A stretch of DNA of 14,344 nt from NCBI GenBank assembly GCA_025765595.1, contig JAIVFH010000566.1, positions 1 to 14,344 of the forward strand, in the 5' to 3' direction. The notes under the pieces are model-generated. The model searched no databases and was not told where the DNA came from. It saw only the letters and a program-made list of their open reading frames with translations. Source of the DNA: Obelidium mucronatum (Eukaryota > Chytridiomycota > Chytridiomycetes > Chytridiales > Chytriomycetaceae). A program made the position numbers and the translations under genes. Of this stretch, positions 7,896 to 14,344 are shown in pieces; within the stretch, counting starts at the first letter, position 1; every line of letters begins with the position of its first letter.

Positions 7896-9384
7896 ATGCT
7901 GGCTTCATCGTCGTCTTCATCGACCGCCGCCGCAAAGAGCGACGAGTTCTCTGAGTTCAAAGGGAACCAAGACTCGTACTCACTGCCGTGGTGCGTTGCG
8001 AGGCCGCGTGGTGCCGCCTGAGTGCTGACTGTGACTTTTGTTAGGGTCGAGCAGTACCGCCCGGTGCTGCTGAAGGACATTGTCGGCAACGAGGACACTG
8101 TGTCCAGGCTGGCGGTGATTGCGCGCGACGGAAACATGCCCAATATTATCATATCCGGGTGCGTTGTCGCTGTTTTGCTTGGTCCGGACACTGGGACTTG
8201 GACAACTGCAACAAACAATTAACCGCTGTCTTCTTTGCGCGTCTCAGGCCGCCAGGGATCGGAAAGACTACTTCAATCCTCTGTCTTGCTCGCGAGTTGC
8301 TTGGCGCGCAATACAAGGAAGCCGTCCTCGAACTAAACGCCTCCGATGATCGGTAATGCGCATACTCCAAGAAAATCATATTCCACTTGAATTTGTGCGG
8401 CTCTAATATACGCTCTTTTGAATTCAAAGTGGAATTGACGTTGTTCGAAATCGAATCAAGATGTTTGCTCAAAAGAAAGTCACTCTGCCCGAGGGAAGAC
8501 ACAAGATAATTATTTTGGATGAAGCTGACAGGTTTTTACTGCGTCTTTTATGGGTTGTTGTTGTTTTTTGATCATCTAACAGCTTTGCAGTATGACTCCT
8601 GGAGCACAGCAAGCATTGCGTAGAACAATGGTATTTATAACTTCAAATGAAGTAAAAAGGTTTAGGAGGCTAACACTTTTTAAAGGAAATCTATTCTTCC
8701 ACCACACGCTTTGCTTTGGCCTGCAACATGTCCAGCAAAATTATTGAGCCCATCCAATCGCGATGCGCTATTCTGCGATACTCTCGTCTAAGTGATTCCC
8801 AACTGTTAAAACGCCTCGTTGAAATTTGCGGGTTTGAAAAGGTGCAAACTACAAGATCGTGTCGGGTTTTCCTTGGTTAACCAATTACTGACTTCATTAT
8901 TTACCATAAAGGTTGAGTATGTACCAGAAGGTCTTGAAGCAATTATTTTTTCTGCTGAAGGCGATATGCGTCAAGCCATCAACAACCTTCAATCAACACA
9001 TTCTGGATTTGGTTTCATTTCCTATGACAATGTATTCAAAGTCTGTGATCAACCTTCTCCCGAAGTTCTGGGGGCCGTAATCACAGCATGTATGAGCGGC
9101 GATGTGGATGCAGCTGTGTCAAGACTTGAAAAGTTCTGGATAGAAGGATACAGCGGCGTTGATATTGTAGGAACGTTGTTCCGTGTTGTCAAGTTTCATG
9201 CGATGCCAGAGTATTTGAAGCTGGAATTTATTCGGGTATTTTGTTTTCATTTTTATCAAATTGATTTTTAACATTTTTCGGACAGGAAATCGGACAAACA
9301 CACATGAGGATGATTGAAGGTGTACAAACTATAGTACAAGTGTCTGCTCTTGCTGCAAGGCTTTGCAACTTGTCCGTCAAGTGA
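7896..9384 (+). CDS. RFC4: Replication factor C small subunit (yeast Rfc4 / human RFC2 type), eight exons
   Basis: Clamp-loader ATPase subunit that helps load PCNA onto primer-template DNA in the nucleus. Exons: 7896-7990, 8045-8158, 8248-8352, 8430-8531, 8591-8630, 8686-8841, 8912-9235, 9286-9384; total 344 residues, close to the family length. All seven introns (50 to 89 bases) are GT-AG and keep frame. Motifs in order: LPWVEQYRP near residue 30, Walker [10 protein letters not shown] (70-78), LNASDDRGIDVVR, Walker B IIILDEAD (131-138), [13 protein letters not shown], the arginine-finger motif SRC (177-179), and the lid region [14 protein letters not shown]. The last exon carries [13 protein letters not shown], typical of the C-terminal collar domain. 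[15 protein letters not shown] and the C-terminal sequence fit yeast Rfc4/human RFC2 better than the other small subunits as I recall them. No sign of decay. Confidence 0.95.
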
Positions 9385-9555
9385 TTTTGACATCTGACCA
9401 AAAGGAGCCGTTGTATTTAATAAAGGATTGCAAAGTGACTATTAGCATTATTTAACAGCCAAACAGAACGTCGCGGCTAATGCCTGCTCTCATGTCTTCA
9501 CATTTGGTGGGAAAAAAAGATGAACATTCTCCTCCAACTTTGACAAAGATCAAAA
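9385..9555. other. Downstream region of RFC4
   Basis: Presumed 3' untranslated and terminator region. It holds an AATAAAG sequence (9419-9425) about 35 bases after the RFC4 stop codon, a possible polyadenylation signal. An ATG at 9480 opens a 106-codon frame that I do not favour. Confidence 0.4.
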
Positions 9556-10062
9556 ATGAAGGCTCCGAAGGGCACCCGTCGAATGATCGACCACATCCGC
9601 CCGGCCGATCGAAAAATAAGAAAGCAGCGGATTCCCAGCGGCGAGTCTCCTTTGACGCGTTACTTCTCTACAAAGGCAAAGCCAGACTGTCTCTTGACGG
9701 CCGTGACGTTGTCGTCAACTTCCTCCTCCAAACAAACTCTTGGGCCCCAAAGTCCATTTATACCACCAAAAGACCAGGCTGCCGCTTTATCCACGCTTAA
9801 ACTAGGAGGCTGCAAATTAAATTCTGCTGGCGTGCATCCAGTCGTCGTGGCTCCAAAGTGTCAGCCAATCAGTGCAATCCAAAGTGAAACTACACACCAG
9901 TTCTTCGTGTTCCACAACACAGCCGTGAACAAAACAAGTCCTACAAAGTCCAAGGAAGAAAATCGCGTAAAGTCCCCAAAGAAAGACGACGTGATGAACA
10001 TGATTAGCAGAACTTTGTCGTTCTGTAGTCTCATGTCGGAAACAGATCTCATGATGGACTGA
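9556..10062 (+). CDS. Hypothetical basic, disordered protein with a PIP-box-like motif
   Basis: An intron-free frame of 168 residues with ATG at 9556 in a favourable AAAAATGA context and TGA at 10060-10062. I recognise no family. The N-terminus is strongly basic (KAPKGTRR, ADRKIRKQR), the middle is rich in S, T, P and A, and the C-terminal third has KTSPTKSKEENRVKSPKK. Residues 30-37 (ESPLTRYF) resemble the PCNA-binding box Qxx[ILM]xx[FY][FY], with E in place of Q. That would suit a small nuclear PCNA-associated protein, but a short motif can occur by chance. A spliced membrane-protein-like frame occupies the same bases on the other strand (9660-10100), so at most one of the two is likely to be the main gene here. 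The call rests on frame length and composition only. Confidence 0.4.
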   Translation: MKAPKGTRRMIDHIRPADRKIRKQRIPSGESPLTRYFSTKAKPDCLLTAVTLSSTSSSKQTLGPQSPFIPPKDQAAALSTLKLGGCKLNSAGVHPVVVAPKCQPISAIQSETTHQFFVFHNTAVNKTSPTKSKEENRVKSPKKDDVMNMISRTLSFCSLMSETDLMMD

Positions 10063-10100
10063 ATTTGTGTTGAGGGGAGAGATTGGAAAAAACGCGCCAT
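9660..10100 (-). CDS. Alternative antisense gene: small membrane protein (two exons)
   Basis: An ATG at 10100-10098 opens a frame with hydrophobic stretches VLLIMFITSSFFGDF and LDFVGLVLFTAVLW, that is two likely membrane spans. Unspliced it ends at a TGA at 9863-9861 (79 residues). A GT-AG intron 9893-9810 (84 bases, GTAGTT...TTGCAG) would extend it in phase with an acidic tail, LEEEVDDN, to a TAA at 9662-9660, giving 118 residues. It lies on the same strand as, and 127 bases downstream of, the F-box/ankyrin-like gene. I do not recognise the family. It overlaps the plus-strand frame at 9556-10062 almost wholly, so the two are competing explanations. Confidence 0.3.
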
Positions 10101-10227
10101 TATACCAACAGAATGGCTTTAGAAGTTCATTATTTTCTGTTTCTTTGTTCTCTCTATTTTCTGTTAATGGGTTGGAGTAAAACAACACAAATGAGTTCGT
10201 TTAACATTAAGATATAAACAAATTAAA

Positions 10228-13113
10228 TCAGTCTTTATTCCTGTCTAAAGCATACTGGATCAAGAGTTCCGCTATATCAAAATGCACGCTGAATGCGGCA
10301 TCCAACAAATCCTTTGAGACAGGTCCGTGAAAATGTTGGAGCAAGATCTGGACAACAGCAAGACTACCGCGCCGAACGCCCATCAGTAATAATACAGGCG
10401 ATATCTTGACATTGAATCCATTTAGTAAAGTCCGAAGCATAAGGAGGGAGCCTTGTTTAATGGCCAAGGCGACCACCACAGCCGGAACAGTCGATCCAGT
10501 TTCTTCGTACAATCCTGGAAGTAAATTTTCTGATCCGCTTGTTGCCGAAGCTGCTCCAGCTGATAAGGCCAAGAGGATCTCCACTCGCCCGCTTTCTATT
10601 GCTGACGCTAACGCATATGGCCCCACTTCCACACCGGCAGTTATCAAAACTGTAACAGCCAACAAGCTTCCTTCCCGAACAGCCAAGTCCAGTGCACTTT
10701 GGGTGTTCTCTGGTACCACGCTTGTGGTCACCTCGCCGTCCTCCAGCTTCTCGGAAGCAATTCTTCTCAGAATGGCCTGGTAACCCAGCATTAACTTCAC
10801 AGAAACTATCATTCCTCTTTTGGCTGCTAAATATACATGTGCATGATTGAGTTTAAATACCCCAGAAAGAATTAAAACTTGGATGATTTCTTCGTTTCCC
10901 GAACAGATGGCCGAGCCGAGAACAGTGGAAAGCTGGTCTGCATCCAATCTCTCCCCAATTTGATTATTTGATTGCGAAGAAGAGGCTGCCGACTCGCCAG
11001 GGCTGCGGGAAGTCATTTGCAACCCCTTCAACAGAATTTCCAAGACCTCCTTTTCTCCCATTTCAATCGCAGACGTGACCGTCAAAATGCTAGGGACCGC
11101 CCCACACACAATCAAGGTTTTCAAGACTGTGTAATTTTTTTGACGGACTGCCAGATCTAGTGACGCTTGAGCGAGTCCAGGGTTTTCAGATATCAAGAAC
11201 CGAGCGATTGTGGTTCGTTCTTTCCGTGCGGCAATGAAAAGATCGGAAGTTGTTGGAATGGCCGATGTAGAACCAAGGACAACAGCCAAGAGGGGGATGT
11301 TTTCAGTGTCGATTGCGCAGGTGAGTGCGACTTGAAACAGTTTGTTTGTTTTGGGTGCAGGAATACCAGAAGGCGTTGCGTCTAGTTCTGAAGAATCCAA
11401 CTTTTCTTGATGTCTTTCCAAAGAGTTCTGGTGATGGATGAGCGCCATCAAAGCGCTTCTATTATTCAGGAAAACAGCGCTCGTAAAAGTGGATTCTGTT
11501 GCTCCCACCAGTCCAGTATTAAGCAATCGGTTTAATATTGCGGAATCTCCTTCATGGATGGCCATATTAAGCGCCTCACTGGCGACTTCGGATGCGCATG
11601 CCGCAAGTATGAGATCCAGAACTTGAACTGGCGATACCAGCCGTTCTTCCCCGACTAATCCAAATACTCTCCGATCGTCGTTGACGCTGAATTTCGCTGC
11701 GAACAGGACATCGGTAGCCGTTACAGGGCATGAAGCACAAGTAAGCAAAATCTTTAGGCATTTGTAACTTCTAGAATCTATGCAAAATGACACAGCTCCA
11801 GGAGGTGGTGTTGAACACACTGCCAACAACAGCTCAAGAATTCCCGACTCATCCAGCGATATTGTTGTTGCAAACGCAACGCGACTTACAGGAACATTGC
11901 GAGAGAGAAGAAACGTGACAATTTGATCGTGTCGGTTGAGTACAGCCAAGTGGAGTGATGTTGCTGGAATTAACATGTCCAAAGATGTTGATGGGACAAG
12001 GAGTTCCAAAATATCAATCAACCCATCGCGAGATGAGAGTTCCACACACCTCCTCCATATTTCGCGAGATACTCCACACAAAAACCGACCCTGGTCTTCT
12101 TCCAAGGGCATATCTGGATCTAACGTGTCCACACCAACGACAGTTGAATCAGGATGATCAGCGTGCCACTCAATCATCAATTCCACCAGCGCAGTTTCTT
12201 TTGATAACACACACTTGCGGAGAGTATCGGGTTTAACTGTCCTGCAGATGCCAAATATGATTTTGGCCACATCAACGCGACCTGTCTCACAACAGAGAAG
12301 AAGAGCTTTCGGAGCATGCAATACTACTTTCTGATATATGGATTCTGAGCCTTGGCAAAACTTCAGCACATGTGAGATTATCTTGGGGTCGTCACGGCAT
12401 ACTGCGAGGTCCATTACTCGGGTATAAAAATAAGCCAGCGCCATGGATGTTTCCGAGACGGAATATATTCGATCTTCTCGGCTACTTTGTAGCAGTACCT
12501 CGGGTTCAAGCCATGGAGGGCACGTTGAGGCAGTTCCAGAAAATAGTGTCTCCACCAGCTCGCAACATCCGTTTTCAACAGCGTCAAAGAAAATGTTCTG
12601 ATTCATGATATTTGCAGTAGTTCTTGGGTTATTTTCGTCTCGGATCCAACGCAAAATAGCATCAACAAGATTGACTGAGTTGTGAGTAATGGCATTTTTT
12701 ATGAACGCCATCGAGACAAGTTTTGGTTCCATCCTCGCTAAAGCTGATAAAACCATTTTATAAGCACTATCCATTGGAGCAGGAGACTTGGGCTCAAACC
12801 TTTAAGTCTGCTTGCTGTTCCGTCAATCCCAAACTTCCACACCAACGCTTCCGGGTGAGCGTCTTCCAAAGAAACCGATCTTGTCAAACAACGCCGGTGT
12901 ATTACTTGTGCTGCAAAGGCTGGCGACTCCCATGTAGCAGCATAGGTCTCTACCATGATGGCACATTTGTTACGGACTTGTAGTGTTAACTTATGACACA
13001 CAAATACCACGCGTCAGCTGGCATGTCTGAAAGAGCGCGGAATCGAGGACATTGCTGCTAAAATCCGATGCCCTGGCAAGGATCATCGCCCAAAGCTCAA
13101 CAGGAAGTGACAT
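10228..13113 (-). CDS. F-box protein with ankyrin-like repeats (three exons)
   Basis: Model: exon 1 13113-13008, intron 13007-12950 (58 bases, GTATTT...GGTAG), exon 2 12949-12843, intron about 12842-12793 (GTGTGG...TTGAG), exon 3 12792-10228, giving about 925 residues. Exon 1 starts MSLPVELWAMIL and ends TCQLTR, the layout of an N-terminal F-box, which would bind Skp1 in an SCF ubiquitin ligase. Exon 2 continues WESPAFAAQVIHRRC. The rest is a long series of about 30-residue helical units with the pattern A(x)6G(x)4V(x)2LL, for instance ALDLAVREGSLLAVTVLI and ASAIESGRVEILLAL, which fits divergent ankyrin repeats for substrate binding. The second intron is uncertain: GTTGGT (12846) with an acceptor at 12800 also works. 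The long exon alone has an internal ATG at 12774 and would give 848 residues without an F-box. Confidence 0.75.
12950..13007 (-). other. First intron of the F-box/ankyrin-like gene
   Basis: Donor GTATTT and acceptor GGTAG, 58 bases, phase 1. It removes the TAA that ends the F-box frame and joins TCQLTR to TYAATWESPAF. An acceptor at 12977 would also keep frame but leaves only 31 bases of intron. Confidence 0.6.
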
Positions 13114-13208
13114 GTATTTAATTTAACTATTTTAAACATACACTTAATAATCTATTTTTCAGATGAAGGAATGCATAAAAAATAATGTTATTAAAATTAG
13201 GAAGGTCT

Positions 13209-14344
13209 TCAAGGACGCCCAGCCTGGCGTTCTTGGACCATTGAATCAAGGCGATTCGATAAATGATTCAACAAGGACTGCACGCTTCCGCTTGCCACAA
13301 GTTCGGAATCAGTGCTTTCAATTGTATTTCTTAAACACTCGCGAGGAGGGCAGTGGGCCGTTTCATTATCGGAGAATGCAGTTTGACCTGAAAATTGATG
13401 TGGAAAGTCGCCAATTGGATTGGTTCTGTTATAGATTTAGTGGCAATTCCAGCAGGAAGAATAAGAGTTAGTTCAAACCTCTTTGTAAATATCAAGATGT
13501 CTGGAAAGACGTTCCTTTTGAGTGTCAACGAGAAAATTAAGCCTATCAAGTACATGCTTCCAGTGTAAATAGACATCATTCCTCCAATGAAGATTAATGC
13601 CCCAGTCGTCTTTTGTCTCTCCATTGAGCCTGATTGAACAAATAAAATCTTCAAAGTCGATACTGTTTGCACGGGATATGGTTTTGCGGATAGATTGAAT
13701 GGTCCCATTTCCTGGCTTATAGTTACTGCGTTTGGAATGAATGTCGCTGTATACTTCAACACAAACGGTAAGAAAAAAATCATTATGTTCAGAATTTCTC
13801 TTACAAAGTACGAAACATCCTTCTGCGACACAATATTCTTTCCAGAATACACAATTTGCACTGTGACCACACCGCCAACCTGTCTCGTCGATTTCTTTGT
13901 CCCGTTGTACAGCTGAACTGGAGAATCCAGGGAATTGACTCCAGCAGCCATCAGAATATTCTTTACAGACAAAGAATCATATCCAACCAGCGAATTGGAT
14001 ACCCGCACGCCATCTTCTTTGCCTCTGCAACCCATTTGATAATTTGTCATCTGCAGCGAGGGGTTTCGCGTTTCCATAAAATGCATTAACGGTATTTCGA
14101 CACTATACAGTTTCCATATTCAGCTGTCTACATAAGCTTGGGTTACACATACCTGTCGATTCCAGCCGAATATGCCATCAACCCGAAATCCACAACAGGG
14201 ATTACTGGCCTACAATTCTCTCCCGCTTGAGTCATTTGATTTGCTGGATAACAATCTGCATATGCTGTCGTGGAATATGTTGAAAGTTTCAAAGACACTG
14301 TTTGGATGGATGGAAGAAATCTGGAGCGGACTCATAAAACGCAT
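13209..14344 (-). CDS. Membrane protein, 3' part, possibly channel-like
   Basis: The 5' end is beyond the right edge. A first visible exon runs from about 14320 (acceptor CTCCAG) to 14153; an intron 14152-14103 (50 bases, GTATGT...CTATAG) leads to an exon starting at 14102. Unspliced, that exon ends at a TAA at 13333-13331. An intron of about 51 bases (donor GTCAAA after INFQ, acceptor GCGAG) would add CLRNTIESTDSELV...ERQAGRP and end at 13209. The likely extracytoplasmic part has several cysteines and ends TVQIVYSG. Hydrophobic segments are IMIFFLPFVLKYTATFIP and ALIFIGGMMSIYTGSMYLIGLIF. The stretch TLKILFVQSGSMER just before the last span recalls the region before the second membrane helix of P2X-like receptors of protists and early fungi. 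That resemblance is from memory and weak; the family is otherwise unrecognised. Confidence 0.55.
14103..14152 (-). other. Intron in the membrane protein gene
   Basis: 50 bases with a good GTATGT donor and CTATAG acceptor, phase 2. It joins MAYSAGID to SVEIPLMHFMETRN through a serine codon split across the junction. Confidence 0.7.

Noticed and set aside
7772..8218. A 148-codon minus-strand frame across the divergent start region
   Set aside because: It is antisense to RFC4 exons 1 and 2 and runs through the signal-anchor exon of the glycosyltransferase in a different frame.
9480..9800. A 106-codon plus-strand frame starting with ATG at 9480
   Set aside because: It overlaps the longer frame starting at 9556 in another phase and shows less protein-like composition.
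13163..13471. A 102-codon plus-strand frame starting with ATG after TTTTTCAG
   Set aside because: It is antisense to the membrane protein gene and its possible last exon. Composition is odd and no motif is seen.
13480..13500. DIYKEV-like codons on the minus strand resembling the GT31 C-terminal DIYKEL
   Set aside because: Only about six residues, in a different frame from the membrane protein, with no flanking similarity. Chance match.

Overview
The window looks like a gene-dense piece of a fungal nuclear genome, most likely from an early-diverging zoosporic (chytrid-type) fungus. Introns are short (47 to 89 bases) with GT-AG borders. The clamp-loader subunit resembles yeast Rfc4. GT31-type glycosyltransferases and an F-box/ankyrin-like protein also fit such a genome. 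The phylum is an inference from gene content; no rRNA or other marker is present. Several genes only become complete once introns are removed, so the splice models below were worked out by hand.

Left part (1-5000): the 3' end of a short-chain dehydrogenase-like gene (+) converges on a two-exon GT31 glycosyltransferase (835-2139, -). After an upstream region come a doubtful or decayed small gene (about 2800-3199, +), a small relic of the GT31 3' end (3466-3673, -), and a two-exon gene of unknown function (3752-4882, +).

Middle (5000-9400): a large three-exon type II membrane glycosyltransferase (5097-7860, -) has a C-terminal GT31 domain and two N-terminal regions that look like degenerate glycosyltransferase folds. 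Its start codon lies only 35 bases from that of the divergently transcribed, eight-exon replication factor C small subunit (7896-9384, +). The two GT31 genes and the relic share the same terminal intron position, so they descend from local duplication.

Right part (9400-14344): an ambiguous locus has plausible coding on both strands (9556-10062 + and 9660-10100 -). Next is a three-exon F-box/ankyrin-like gene (10228-13113, -) whose F-box lies in a separate first exon. Last is the 3' part of a membrane protein gene (-) that runs off the right edge.

There is no operon-like logic. The two GT31 genes probably act in the secretory pathway on protein or lipid glycans. RFC4 is a housekeeping replication gene. 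I saw no tRNA, rRNA, CRISPR array, intact transposon or virus.
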